From positions 1-23,334 of the IMG/VR virus record IMGVR_UViG_3300031343_000319: a stretch of 23,334 nt of DNA; one strand, written 5' to 3'. Source of the DNA: a virus. Both the position numbers and the translations under genes were made by a program. This document shows, piece after piece, positions 14,013 to 21,712 of the stretch; the first letter of the stretch is position 1, and each line of letters starts with the position of its first letter. The notes under the pieces were generated by a model. It saw nothing but the letters and a program-made list of their open reading frames with translations. It made no database searches and was not told the origin of the DNA.

Positions 14013-14030
14013 AAAAATTGTATAATATAA
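14013..14030 (+). promoter_or_regulatory. Putative phage promoter motif P3
   Basis: AAAATTGTATAATAT (14014-14028) matches the P1/P2 core at 13 of 15 positions, with similar flanks (GAAATAAAA before, TAAAAGAAA after). TATAAT (14021-14026) fits a -10 element, with a start of transcription about 12 nt before the next ATG at 14045. It would drive the clamp-loader segment. Confidence 0.5.
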
Positions 14031-14044
14031 TAAAAGAAATAATC

Positions 14045-14269
14045 ATGAAATCAATACTGGAAGAAATAAAAGAGTTGAACTTTAGAAAAGAACTTGAGAT
14101 ATATGTGACTGCTAACAATAAATTTCTACGGGAGAGAGTAAAAACAATGAGTTACCTCCAACTTTTGAGAAATAGCCATCCAGCATATCGTAATAATTAT
14201 GCCCGGGATTGTTATAAAAAAGAATTGATAACAAAAGTAGAAGCTGCAGAATTTGGAATAATAAATTAA
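14045..14269 (+). CDS. Hypothetical protein, 74 aa
   Basis: I do not recognise this small protein. ATG 14045 is chosen because the earlier TTG at 14018 lies inside the promoter motif. It is predicted to be mostly helical and charged (KSILEEIKELNFRKELEIY, then VKTMSYLQLLRNS) with a basic middle (AYRNNYARDCYKKE). It is the first gene after promoter motif P3 and 7 nt upstream of the clamp loader. No motif or membrane span is visible. Confidence 0.55.
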   Translation: MKSILEEIKELNFRKELEIYVTANNKFLRERVKTMSYLQLLRNSHPAYRNNYARDCYKKELITKVEAAEFGIIN

Positions 14270-14276
14270 ATAGTAA

Positions 14277-15191
14277 ATGGGTTTATATCAAAAATACAGA
14301 CCATCAACATTAGATGAAGTGCAGGGGAATAACGAGACTATTGATTCTCTGAAATCAATGCTTTCCAATCTTGAAAAATGCCCACATGTATTTCTCCTGC
14401 ATGGACAAACAGGATGTGGAAAGACTACTGTAGGTCGGATTATAGCCAATGAAGTAGGTTGTAAAGGAATAGATTACAAAGAGATTAATACCGCAGATTT
14501 TCGAGGTATTGATACAGCGAGGGAGATAATTCGGAATGCTTATCTTCTGCCTATTGAAAGCAAAATGAGAGTTTGGTTAATCGACGAATGTGGAAAATTA
14601 ACAAACGAAGCACAGAATGCTCTACTGAAAATATTGGAGGATACTCCGAAACATGCTTACTTCATTTTTTGTACTACAGAACCCTGGTCCCTCTTAAAAA
14701 CTATTCGTGGAAGATGTATGCAATTACAGATGAATCCTCTAAGTGACCAGCAGATGCATCAAGTATTGAGAAGGGTGGTGAAAGGAGAAGGAGAAAAGAT
14801 AACTAAATCTGTATACGATCAGATTATCCAGGATTCATTCGGGTTGCCTCGAAATGCTATACAGATATTAGAAAGTGTATTGAAGGTACCAGCTGAACGT
14901 AGATTGGAAATAGCTCATCAAACAGCGGAAGTAAAGAGTGAATCAATTGAATTATGTAGAGCATTAATGAAACCTACCCCGTGGAAGAAAGTAAGTAATA
15001 TACTCAGCGGGTTGAAAGATGAAGACGCTGAAAGGATCCGTCGTCATATACTTGGATATTGTCAATCGGTATTGCTGAATGGAACGAATGATAGAGCGGC
15101 GGGAATTATAGAAAAGTTTTGGGATCCATTATACAATATTGGATTTTCAGGACTTGTGCTTGTATGTTACTTAATTATTAATGAAGAATAA
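14277..15191 (+). CDS. DNA polymerase clamp loader AAA+ subunit (DnaX/RFC-like)
   Basis: This AAA+ ATPase would open the sliding clamp (9588) and place it on primed DNA. It opens with YQKYRPSTLDEVQGN, the start of DnaX and RFC small subunits. Walker A is GQTGCGKT (residues 43-50), Walker B VWLIDE (99-104), sensor 1 is the FCTTEP region (131-136), and TIRGRC (142-147) corresponds to the SRC arginine-finger motif. The C-terminal 120 residues are helical, like the collar domain. The zinc-binding cysteines of bacterial DnaX are absent, as in RFC-like phage loaders. It is the only loader gene in the window, so a homo-oligomer is possible. Confidence 0.85.
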   Translation: MGLYQKYRPSTLDEVQGNNETIDSLKSMLSNLEKCPHVFLLHGQTGCGKTTVGRIIANEVGCKGIDYKEINTADFRGIDTAREIIRNAYLLPIESKMRVWLIDECGKLTNEAQNALLKILEDTPKHAYFIFCTTEPWSLLKTIRGRCMQLQMNPLSDQQMHQVLRRVVKGEGEKITKSVYDQIIQDSFGLPRNAIQILESVLKVPAERRLEIAHQTAEVKSESIELCRALMKPTPWKKVSNILSGLKDEDAERIRRHILGYCQSVLLNGTNDRAAGIIEKFWDPLYNIGFSGLVLVCYLIINEE

Positions 15192-15204
15192 AAAATGAAA
15201 AGAA

Positions 15205-15723
15205 ATGCAAGAAAAAGAAATTAATTACAAAGAAGATGTTAAAATTGATTTTGACAATCTGGATCTGGAATGGATTGATCAGGCCGAGTTAGCCAGACGA
15301 TATGCCAAACATGTATCAACTTTGAAAAAGGAAGTACGTCGGTTAGAAGAAAAAAAGAAAACAATTCGTTCTATATTAATCGACAAAATTAATCGAGACC
15401 CGGAGACCCTTACGGGAAAAGCAAGGCCAAACGCGGCAGATATTGAAGCTGCATACCGAACCAATGAAGAATATATTGAAACAGTAGATGAATTACTTGA
15501 TGCTCAGGAAGAGGCTGAGTATGCTGAATATGTCTATCAAGAGATTTCCTGGACAAGAAAAAAAGCACTGGAGCAACTTGTAACTCTTCATGCTCAGATG
15601 TACTTTGCCGGCCCGAGCGTGCCTCGTAATCTTAGGGATGAGTATTTGAGGAAGAAAAAAGAAGGAGAAGAAAAACAGAAAAACGTGAATAAAGGAATCA
15701 AAAGTAAACTTCAAAGAAAATGA
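15205..15723 (+). CDS. UvsY-like recombination mediator (tentative)
   Basis: The 172-residue sequence is largely alpha-helical. DLEWIDQAELARRYAKH (residues 20-36) is followed by a coiled-coil-like segment of charged helices (38-55), a DPETLTGKARP loop, a second helix pair, and ARG-AL-rich RKKALEQLVTLHAQMYFAGP (118-137) before PRNLRDEY. This order is what I recall for a phage protein family annotated as UvsY-like mediators, which load RecA on SSB-coated DNA. The place directly before SSB and RecA fits. I cannot confirm it without a profile search; a general phage structural helper is the alternative. The stop overlaps the next small gene by 4 nt. Confidence 0.55.
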   Translation: MQEKEINYKEDVKIDFDNLDLEWIDQAELARRYAKHVSTLKKEVRRLEEKKKTIRSILIDKINRDPETLTGKARPNAADIEAAYRTNEEYIETVDELLDAQEEAEYAEYVYQEISWTRKKALEQLVTLHAQMYFAGPSVPRNLRDEYLRKKKEGEEKQKNVNKGIKSKLQRK

Positions 15724-15872
15724 ACAGTATATGGTTAACATTATTAATTGTTGTAATTATTTTCATAGCAATTCCAATACTTGTATTTATATACAGTTTT
15801 ATATTCACTTGCGGAGTTATAAACGCAATTGAAAAGTATTTTTTAAATAAACATCAAAAAAGTGAAAAATGA
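15720..15872 (+). CDS. Small membrane protein, 50 aa
   Basis: The ATGA overlap with the preceding gene and a second one with the SSB gene show it is translated in the operon. Residues 5-36 are nearly all hydrophobic (WLTLLIVVIIFIAIPILVF continuing to FIFTCGV), a single membrane span, followed by a basic tail (EKYFLNKHQKSEK). No signal-peptide cleavage site is evident. Its role is unknown, and its presence inside a recombination operon is unexpected. Confidence 0.55.
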   Translation: MNSIWLTLLIVVIIFIAIPILVFIYSFIFTCGVINAIEKYFLNKHQKSEK

Positions 15873-16960
15873 GAAAACGAAGTAAAAGTCCAAATTTTAA
15901 AGGGAAAATTGGGAAAAATGCCCAGCGTCAAAAAAGAGAAGGAAAAAGTTATGGTTACCTTCTTTTGCCCAAAGATGTTAGTATTTTCAAAGAAGAAGCA
16001 ACCTCAGGAAGAGCCAGAATTGAAGTGGATATCCTCCCTTACCTGGTCTCCGCGTCAAATCATCCAGATAAAGAGGAAGGTGCTGAGAAAGGTGAATACT
16101 GGTACCGTCGCCCTTACTGGGTGCATTATGGAGTAGGTGCTGAAAACAAAACAATGGTTTGTCCTAAAACATTCGGGAAACCTTGTCCAATCTGTGAATA
16201 CAGACAGAAGCAGTTCAGTGATCCGGATATCGGGAAAGAAGACATAATCTCAAAACCACAGCAAAAAAACATATATGCTGTGATTGTGTTAAATCACAAA
16301 GATTATGAAAAAGATAAAATTTACTTGTGGGATATTGCACAAGGCAACTTTCAAAGTACTCTTATTGATGATCTTGCTGAACGCCCGGAACTGGAAATAT
16401 TCCCTAATCTGGAAGATGGATTAACATTGAGTATTCGGTTTAATGAAGAAACATTCAATCGAAGCAAGTTTGCCCAAGCTGGAAGGATAGATTACGTTGA
16501 AAGAGATTACTCCTACCCAGAAACTATTTTAGATGGGGTTCCTCAATTAGATGAGGTTTTGAAAGTTTATTCTTACAAAGAGATAGAGACGGCTTTTCTT
16601 GAGCTTGATGAAGAGGATGTGGATAACGAGGAAAAAGAATCAGATGATAACCAGGAGCAGGAAGAGGAAAAAGAAGAAAAGACCCAGTCCCGGCGAAGAA
16701 AAACTATACCTCGTGTTTCAAAACAAGAACCGGAAGAAGAACCGGAAGAAGAACCGGAATCGGTTTCTAAATTATCTCGGTCTGACAAACCACAAAGACG
16801 CCGTTCTGAAAGAAGAAAGGAAAAAGAAGAAGAACCATCTCAAAACGAGGAAGAATGTCCTAACGAACATGAACTGGGAAAAGATTGGGATGATTTTGAA
16901 GACTGCGAAGGCTGCAAGTTATTTGAAACTTGTGGAGAAAAATACGAACAGTTAAATTAA
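15869..16960 (+). CDS. Single-stranded DNA-binding protein, gp32-like
   Basis: The protein would coat single-stranded DNA at the fork. The T4 gp32 zinc pattern is present as H86, C98, C106 and C109 (CPKTFGKPCPIC), spaced much as H64, C77, C87 and C90 of gp32. The N terminus is basic (MRKRSKSPNFKGK), which in gp32 drives cooperativity. After the core comes a long acidic linker with EEEP repeats (about residues 245-330; the DNA carries a 12-bp tandem repeat around 16727-16757). A C-terminal C330, H334, C346, C349, C355 cluster suggests a second zinc site. It is followed by the gene at 16974 and lies just upstream of recA. Confidence 0.85.
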   Translation: MRKRSKSPNFKGKIGKNAQRQKREGKSYGYLLLPKDVSIFKEEATSGRARIEVDILPYLVSASNHPDKEEGAEKGEYWYRRPYWVHYGVGAENKTMVCPKTFGKPCPICEYRQKQFSDPDIGKEDIISKPQQKNIYAVIVLNHKDYEKDKIYLWDIAQGNFQSTLIDDLAERPELEIFPNLEDGLTLSIRFNEETFNRSKFAQAGRIDYVERDYSYPETILDGVPQLDEVLKVYSYKEIETAFLELDEEDVDNEEKESDDNQEQEEEKEEKTQSRRRKTIPRVSKQEPEEEPEEEPESVSKLSRSDKPQRRRSERRKEKEEEPSQNEEECPNEHELGKDWDDFEDCEGCKLFETCGEKYEQLN

Positions 16961-16973
16961 ACAATTAATAAAA

Positions 16974-17330
16974 ATGAGTATCTTTTTTAAAGACAAAAAG
17001 AAGGAGCGGCGGGGGACTTTAACTAAAAGTCGCTCCTTCTTAGGAGTAATGGTTGATCCAGAGGTTGATTCTTACTTCATTATTCAATCAAAGATTTCCA
17101 ATTCCACGAAAAGTGAAAAAGTGCGGGAAAAATTACAGAAGATATACAATGATAATATCATGGATGCTATCAGAAATATGGTAAGAAAAATTCTTATCAG
17201 TATTAATTCTTCTACAATAAATCGGGAAGAAATATGTAAAGAATTGAAGCATCAAGGAATTCATAAAAATCATGTTGAACAGATAACAGAATTATTGTGG
17301 AAAGAGCTGGAAAAAAATCAAAATCATTGA
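16974..17330 (+). CDS. Hypothetical protein with ribbon-helix-helix-like segment, 118 aa
   Basis: I do not recognise this protein family. Residues about 22-55 (FLGVMVDPEVDSYF then a helix with STKSEKVREKLQ) resemble a ribbon-helix-helix DNA-binding domain, with a basic N-terminal arm (KDKKKERRG). The C-terminal part (60-118) is helical. The RNA around its first codons forms a long hairpin (see that entry), so the protein may control its own expression or that of ssb and recA. Its stop overlaps the recA start region. Function is inferred only from the weak domain resemblance. Confidence 0.5.
   Translation: MSIFFKDKKKERRGTLTKSRSFLGVMVDPEVDSYFIIQSKISNSTKSEKVREKLQKIYNDNIMDAIRNMVRKILISINSSTINREEICKELKHQGIHKNHVEQITELLWKELEKNQNH
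16998..17041 (+). other. Long hairpin just inside a coding sequence
   Basis: AAGAAGGAGCG (16998-17008) is the exact reverse complement of CGCTCCTTCTT (17031-17041). A further inner stem, GACTTT (17015-17020) with AAAGTC (17026-17031), makes a bulged hairpin of about 16 bp. It begins 24 nt after the start codon, and no T tract follows it, so it is not a standard terminator. It could lower translation of the gene or be an operator. Confidence 0.4.
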
Positions 17331-18367
17331 AAACTCAGGTTAAAGAGAAAGTAAAGGAGTCATCCCGGTTAAAACGAGGAAAGGAAGAACTGGAAGGTGA
17401 TCCAAACATGATGATCTCTACCGGATCTACATTGCTGGATTTGGCTTTGAGTGGAGGAAGAGTTAGAGGAGGAGGTCTTTTGGCTGGTACAACAGTTGAG
17501 ATATTCGGACCTGAAAGCATTGGTAAAAGTGTATTGCTAAGTGAAATTGCCGGAGCTATTCAACGACAAGGAGGAGAAGCCCTATTCAATGATACTGAAT
17601 CCCGGTTTGATGAAGTATTTGCCCGTATATTTGGTTATATCTTGGAACAAGATAATTATTTCAATCCAAATACAGTAACAGAAGTTTTTCAAGGCATTGA
17701 AAAGTGGAAACCAAAAACCTTAGATGTAGTAAATGGTATCATTACGGATTCTCTTGCTGCTCTTTCCACCAACTTGGAGATGGATAACGAAGAAGGGGAT
17801 AAAATGGGGATGAGACGAGGAAAGGAATTCAGTGCCGGGTTTCGGAAGAATGCTCGTCTGATTAAAAAGAACAACTACCTGATGGTATGCTCAAATCAGA
17901 TAAGGGATACCGGTAATACTTTCGGAGCAAAAACGAATACCCCCGGAGGATGGGCAACTCGTTTCTACAGTTCGGTAAGAATTGACTTATCCAAACTTAT
18001 GCAAGGGCATAAACTGATAAGGAAAAAAACCATACATGGAAAAGAAACAACCCGAATAGAAGGGATTAATATCATTGCCAATATAGTTAAGAATTCTACT
18101 TGGAAACCACACCGCTCCGCCTTGATAACTATACTGTATGATTATGGAATAGATGACATCCGGCAGAATCTTCAGTTTGTGAAAGATTATACAGATAATT
18201 CTGTTTATACCATAAACGGAGAAGAGTTAAGTAATAAGTTAGAGAATGCTATATTGAAAGTAGAGGACTTGGAATTAGAAACTGAACTTCGGGAGCAGGT
18301 GATTGATTTATGGGAAAGTATTGAAGAAAAATTTAAGGTTAATCGTAAAATAAAAAAGAGATGGTAA
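17297..18367 (+). CDS. recA: RecA-type recombinase
   Basis: RecA/UvsX-type strand-exchange protein. The core shows STGSTLLDLALSGG (residues 41-54), Walker A GPESIGKS (71-78, Ser in place of the usual Thr), a Glu-containing NDTESRFD (98-105), Walker B as NGIITDSLA (D151), and the SNQIRDTG region with Q201 for ATP sensing, followed by GGWATRFYSSVRI. Length (356) is close to RecA. The start is uncertain: GTG 17297 gives a basic N-terminal extension, while TTG 17327 would give the 4-nt overlap with the preceding stop seen elsewhere. It is grouped with SSB, the mediator candidate, RuvC and Mre11/Rad50 genes, implying recombination-dependent replication or repair. Confidence 0.9.
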   Translation: MERAGKKSKSLKTQVKEKVKESSRLKRGKEELEGDPNMMISTGSTLLDLALSGGRVRGGGLLAGTTVEIFGPESIGKSVLLSEIAGAIQRQGGEALFNDTESRFDEVFARIFGYILEQDNYFNPNTVTEVFQGIEKWKPKTLDVVNGIITDSLAALSTNLEMDNEEGDKMGMRRGKEFSAGFRKNARLIKKNNYLMVCSNQIRDTGNTFGAKTNTPGGWATRFYSSVRIDLSKLMQGHKLIRKKTIHGKETTRIEGINIIANIVKNSTWKPHRSALITILYDYGIDDIRQNLQFVKDYTDNSVYTINGEELSNKLENAILKVEDLELETELREQVIDLWESIEEKFKVNRKIKKRW

Positions 18368-18546
18368 TAGTTACTATTACATGGAAAAGTAAGAACATCT
18401 CCAGTGAATTTAGATGTGAGGATTATCAAATTATTCATGAATCCCGGCTTCTTATTCTTCAAAATAAAAAAGGGGGTTGGGAACAGGTGATTAACTTAAA
18501 TGAAGTGACAATAGTTTATTTTGAGTATAAGGAAGAGAAGAAGTAA
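18361..18546 (+). CDS. Hypothetical small protein, 61 aa
   Basis: The ATG at 18361 overlaps the recA stop by 7 nt. The peptide alternates short beta-like stretches (MVIVTITWKS, SRLLILQNKKGGW, VTIVYFEYKE) with a charged C terminus, suggesting a small all-beta fold. I see no motif. The inserted element begins 5 nt after its stop. Confidence 0.5.
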   Translation: MVIVTITWKSKNISSEFRCEDYQIIHESRLLILQNKKGGWEQVINLNEVTIVYFEYKEEKK

Positions 18547-18674
18547 TTTATAAAACGGAGCGTAAAACCCATTGGTCTGGCTCAGCCAATGGGATGTTAG
18601 TGACTCCTATTACACTTACATTTTGTAAAGATAATATAATTTTGAGAATGTTTGTTTTTTGTTTAAAATAATTG

Positions 18675-18682
18675 TATATTTG
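18675..18682 (+). promoter_or_regulatory. Bacteroidota-type promoter of tnpB
   Basis: TATATTTG matches the Bacteroidota -7 element TAnnTTTG, with TTTG at 18651-18654 as the -33 element, 20 nt upstream. Transcription would start at about the tnpB ATG. This differs from the phage motif at P1-P3 and is the clearest host-range clue in the window. Confidence 0.5.
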
Positions 18683-18686
18683 CCAT

Positions 18687-19862
18687 ATGTTTAAAGCGAA
18701 TAAATACAGAATATATCCTACCAACTCACAAAAAGAGTTGATTGCTAAACATATTGGCTGTAGTAGATTCACATATAATTTTGCCCTTGAAACAAAAAAC
18801 TCTGTATATTTAGGTTCTAAACAAAACTTATCTTCTTTTGATTTAATAAAAAAACTACCTGAATTAAAGAAAGAGCACGAATGGTTAAAAGAAGTCAATA
18901 GCCAATCTTTGCAGCAGTCAATCCAAAATATGGATATTGCTTTTAAGAAGTTTTTTAAAGGTGCTGGTTTCCCTAAATTCAAATCAAAACATAAAGGCAG
19001 ACAATCTTTTTCAGTACCACAGAATGTAATAGTGGAAAACGACTTATTGATAATCCCCAAGTTTAAAGAAGGTCTTGATATTGTTTTGCACCGTCCAATT
19101 AAAGGAACAATAAAGAGTGCAACTATTAGTGTTACACCTACAGGAAAGTATTTTGCTTCAATATTAGTTGATACAAATGAGATTATTCCGCAAAAAGCAG
19201 CAATTAAAGAAAATACAACTATCGGAATTGATTTAGGTATCAAAGATTTTGCTATTACTTCTAATGAAGAGGTATTTGAAAACCAAAAAAACCTACGCAA
19301 AGCCCAAAGTAAATTAAAATATGTACAACGTAAATATTCAAAGAACAAAGGTAAGCGGACAAAACAACGTCTTGCCTTATTACATGAGAAAGTAGAAAAC
19401 AAACGCAAAGATTTTTTACATAAAACTTCAACTAAGTTAATTCGTGAGAACCAAACGATAGCTTTAGAAACGTTAAATGTAGCAGGAATGGTTAAAAACC
19501 ATTGTTTAGCACAAGCAATTTCAGATGTAAGCTGGTCAACTTTTGTAACTATGTTAGAATACAAAGCTGATTGGTATGGTAAAAACATCCTAAGAATAGG
19601 TCGTTTTGCCCCCTCATCGAAGTGCTGCAATATCTGCGGAACTATCAATAAAGAACTAACACTAAAAGACCGTGAATGGACTTGTCCTAAGTGTAATTCT
19701 GTTCTTGACCGTGATGTAAATGCTTCCATTAATATTAAATCATTTGCTTTAAAAAATAATTTGAGTAAGGAACTTACTCTTAAAAATCGGAACGAACTGC
19801 CTCGGTTACGAGGAGTGCTGACTTCCGAAGCCCATCCCACCGCCTTTGGCGTGGGTGGGTAG
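18687..19862 (+). CDS. tnpB: TnpB RNA-guided nuclease of IS605-type element
   Basis: TnpB is the RNA-guided DNA endonuclease ancestral to Cas12. Its RuvC catalytic residues are all present: D182 (GIDLGIKDFA), E261 (ALETLNVAGM) and D343 (DRDVNASINI). The zinc ribbon is C314 or C313, C317, C333 and C336 (CNIC, CPKC). The N terminus MFKANKYRIYPT and the GCSRFTYN helix are typical of the family. Length (391) is complete. ATG 18687 is chosen over TTG 18672, which lies inside the promoter. The 3' end of the coding sequence runs into the right-end hairpin, where the guide RNA of such elements is encoded. With no TnpA, it could only be moved in trans by another element. Confidence 0.9.
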   Translation: MFKANKYRIYPTNSQKELIAKHIGCSRFTYNFALETKNSVYLGSKQNLSSFDLIKKLPELKKEHEWLKEVNSQSLQQSIQNMDIAFKKFFKGAGFPKFKSKHKGRQSFSVPQNVIVENDLLIIPKFKEGLDIVLHRPIKGTIKSATISVTPTGKYFASILVDTNEIIPQKAAIKENTTIGIDLGIKDFAITSNEEVFENQKNLRKAQSKLKYVQRKYSKNKGKRTKQRLALLHEKVENKRKDFLHKTSTKLIRENQTIALETLNVAGMVKNHCLAQAISDVSWSTFVTMLEYKADWYGKNILRIGRFAPSSKCCNICGTINKELTLKDREWTCPKCNSVLDRDVNASINIKSFALKNNLSKELTLKNRNELPRLRGVLTSEAHPTAFGVGG

Positions 19863-19867
19863 TTCAC
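19720..19867 (+). ncRNA. Predicted omega RNA of the tnpB element (approximate ends)
   Basis: In TnpB elements the guide RNA scaffold overlaps the 3' end of tnpB and ends at the element's right end. The structured hairpin (19831-19859) and the terminal TTCAC fit this. The guide would be the flanking phage sequence starting at 19868. The 5' end is a guess. Confidence 0.4.
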
Positions 19868-19883
19868 CCTAAAGATAAGTACT

Positions 19884-20096
19884 ATGTTTTTACATGGAAA
19901 TTCAGCAGTAAAAGTAAATGCGAAAAAGGTGATGTGGGGTATTACAGACAAAGCCAGACTGTATGATATTGACGGAGGTGAGAAATGGATCCCCAACTCA
20001 TTGTGTAAGTATAATGATGAAGAAAAAACACTGGTGATTGAGGAATGGTTTTACAATAAATTATTTGAAAATGAAACGGGAAAGACATCTACTTGA
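19884..20096 (+). CDS. Hypothetical protein, 70 aa
   Basis: I do not recognise this protein. It starts 16 nt after the proposed right end of the tnpB element and overlaps the resolvase gene by 26 nt. Beta-rich sequence (MWGITDKARLYDIDGG, then KTLVIEEWFYNKLFEN) suggests a small domain. Its intact start supports insertion of the element in the gap before it rather than inside it. Confidence 0.5.
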   Translation: MFLHGNSAVKVNAKKVMWGITDKARLYDIDGGEKWIPNSLCKYNDEEKTLVIEEWFYNKLFENETGKTST

Positions 20097-20643
20097 GGTT
20101 GAAAAAACAATTCATTTTATTGATGAGATTAAAATACTTGCTAATGACCCATCTTTTACAGCGTGGGGATGGGCAGTGATTGATATGCAGGGAAGTGTTG
20201 TAGATACGGGCTGTATCAAAACTGAACCAATGAGTCAAAAACTCAGAATTCGTAAAGGGGATGATATGGTACATAGAATAGGCGAGATTAATTATCAATT
20301 GTTGAAAGTTATCGCAGAAAACAACATCCAGATTATTTTATCCGAACTCCCTCATGGTTCCCAAAACGCCAAAGCGGCAGTGATGATAGGAGCAGTAGCT
20401 GGCATCATTCAAACCATCAGTGATTGCAAAGGATTGCCCATTGACTGGTACAGTGAAGGAGACGTAAAAAAACATCTGTTAAATAAACGTTCAGTTACAA
20501 AAGATGAAACAATTAAAGCGATATCCGAAAAATATGAAGTGCAATGGACAGGGATAAAATATAAAGATGAGGCTGTAGCGGATGCAATAGCAATATACCA
20601 TGTAGCAAAAAGTCAAAGTCCCCTTCTAAAAATGAATGTGTAA
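20071..20643 (+). CDS. RuvC-like Holliday junction resolvase
   Basis: An RNase H-fold nuclease that would cut Holliday junctions. The first catalytic Asp is in ANDPSFTAWGWAV (D26), the Glu in IILSELPHG (E92), and the C-terminal acidic cluster in YKDEAVADAIAIYH (D166, E167, D171). These match the DExD pattern of RuvC, and the protein length (190) is close to RuvC. ATG 20071 is chosen over TTG 20038. The stop overlaps the next gene by TAATG. Context with recA and Mre11/Rad50-like genes supports a recombination role, such as debranching DNA before packaging. Confidence 0.75.
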   Translation: MKRERHLLEVEKTIHFIDEIKILANDPSFTAWGWAVIDMQGSVVDTGCIKTEPMSQKLRIRKGDDMVHRIGEINYQLLKVIAENNIQIILSELPHGSQNAKAAVMIGAVAGIIQTISDCKGLPIDWYSEGDVKKHLLNKRSVTKDETIKAISEKYEVQWTGIKYKDEAVADAIAIYHVAKSQSPLLKMNV

Positions 20644-21689
20644 TGATTAATCAAATTCAGATAAAAAACTTTCAAAGTCATAAAGATACTATACTTACTT
20701 TCAGTCCGGGAGTTAATGTAATCACCGGATCGAGTGATCATGGTAAGTCAGCAATCATAAAAGCTTTACGGTGGTTGATATGGAATAAACCTTCCGGGGA
20801 TGACTTTCGTAGTCATTGGGGAGGAGATACTGAAGTCACTGCAAAGTTAGAAGATGGAGTTGTCGTAAGTAGAATAAAGAAAGGATCCGAGAATCTATAC
20901 AAAGTTGATAATCTATCATTTACTGCTTTCGGGGCAAGTGTCCCGGAGGAGGTTGAGAAAATTCTGAATCTGACTGATATAAATCTTCAACAACAACTCA
21001 ATCTACCTTTCCTTCTGACTGAAACGCCTGGCAATGTTGCAAAACATTTCAATAGAGTTGCTAAGATTGATAAAATAAATAAAACGGAAAAGAAGATTAA
21101 TAGTGAAATTTCTCAAATCAACCTCACTATCGGAAAACACGAAGATGACATTCAAAAGTACGAATTGGAATTGAAAGAGCTTCCTAATCTTGAAAAGATT
21201 GAAATTAAACTTGAAAAGATTGAAAAAATGGAAAGAAAGAGGAATACCCTTTCAAAAAACATAAGTGATTTAAGAGTCTTAATTCGTCATATTGATATAG
21301 TAGATAGTGAGATTATAGAAGATTCAAAACTATTGACTTTTGAAAAGAAAATTGATCAATTAATTGCCAAAACTAATGAACGGGACTCAATCGAAGATGA
21401 CATGTCCCGGTTAGATAGTTTGATGACGGATATTAGGGAGACTGATTTCAAAACAAGCCAATTCAATAGAAAAACACAACATGAAGGGCAAGTAAATAAT
21501 ATTTTAATCAAAATTGAAAAAAGAAGGATAATTACAGCCAATGTAAAAACTTTACAAATAGTAGTAGATAAAATATATTACTCAGACAAAAAACTTGTTA
21601 AAACTAAAGAAAACGTCGTTACAATGGAAGTTCGGTTTAAAGAGGAAATGGGGGATGTTTGTGTCTTATGTGGGAGTAAGTTGACCTAA
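20643..21689 (+). CDS. Rad50/SbcC-like ATPase, N-terminal half with terminal zinc hook
   Basis: The N terminus is a Rad50-like ATPase lobe: IKNFQSHKDT (residues 7-16) and Walker A GSSDHGKS (29-36), then a Q-loop-like region (NLQQQLNLPFLL). A long charged coiled coil follows (about 145-330). The protein ends with the hook-like CVLCGSKL (C340, C343). Full Rad50/SbcC proteins continue after the hook through a second coiled coil to the signature and Walker B lobe, which is missing here. It starts at the stop of ruvC (TAATG). It probably works with the Mre11-like nuclease at 22012. Whether the shortened form hydrolyses ATP is unclear, because the other half is not found nearby. Confidence 0.8.
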   Translation: MINQIQIKNFQSHKDTILTFSPGVNVITGSSDHGKSAIIKALRWLIWNKPSGDDFRSHWGGDTEVTAKLEDGVVVSRIKKGSENLYKVDNLSFTAFGASVPEEVEKILNLTDINLQQQLNLPFLLTETPGNVAKHFNRVAKIDKINKTEKKINSEISQINLTIGKHEDDIQKYELELKELPNLEKIEIKLEKIEKMERKRNTLSKNISDLRVLIRHIDIVDSEIIEDSKLLTFEKKIDQLIAKTNERDSIEDDMSRLDSLMTDIRETDFKTSQFNRKTQHEGQVNNILIKIEKRRIITANVKTLQIVVDKIYYSDKKLVKTKENVVTMEVRFKEEMGDVCVLCGSKLT

Positions 21690-21712
21690 AAATATTTTAA
21701 AAATTAGAAATT

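Larger units (their letters stand above)
18552..19867 (+). mobile_element. IS605-type element carrying tnpB only
   Basis: The proposed left end follows TTTAT (18547-18551), a plausible target/TAM sequence. It bears the subterminal hairpin CCCATTGG (18568-18575) and CCAATGGG (18586-18593). The proposed right end is TTCAC (19863-19867), after the stem CCCATCCCACCGCC (19831-19844) pairing with GGCGTGGGTGGG (19848-19859), which has two bulges. Only tnpB is inside; there is no tnpA. Removing the segment would leave the flanking genes 21 nt apart, normal spacing for this phage. The exact ends are inferred from family rules, not from a comparison to an empty site. Confidence 0.6.

Noticed and set aside
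16599-16955. A second + strand frame over the C-terminal part of the SSB gene
   Set aside because: It is a lysine/arginine-rich shadow produced by the repetitive acidic linker codons of the SSB gene in another frame.
18672-18686. TTG at 18672 as tnpB start
   Set aside because: It falls within the -7 promoter element; ATG 18687 gives the standard TnpB N terminus.
18548-19996. A 482-codon open frame on the minus strand over the tnpB region
   Set aside because: The + strand encodes a complete TnpB with all catalytic residues. The minus-strand frame has no recognisable motif and is a shadow of it.
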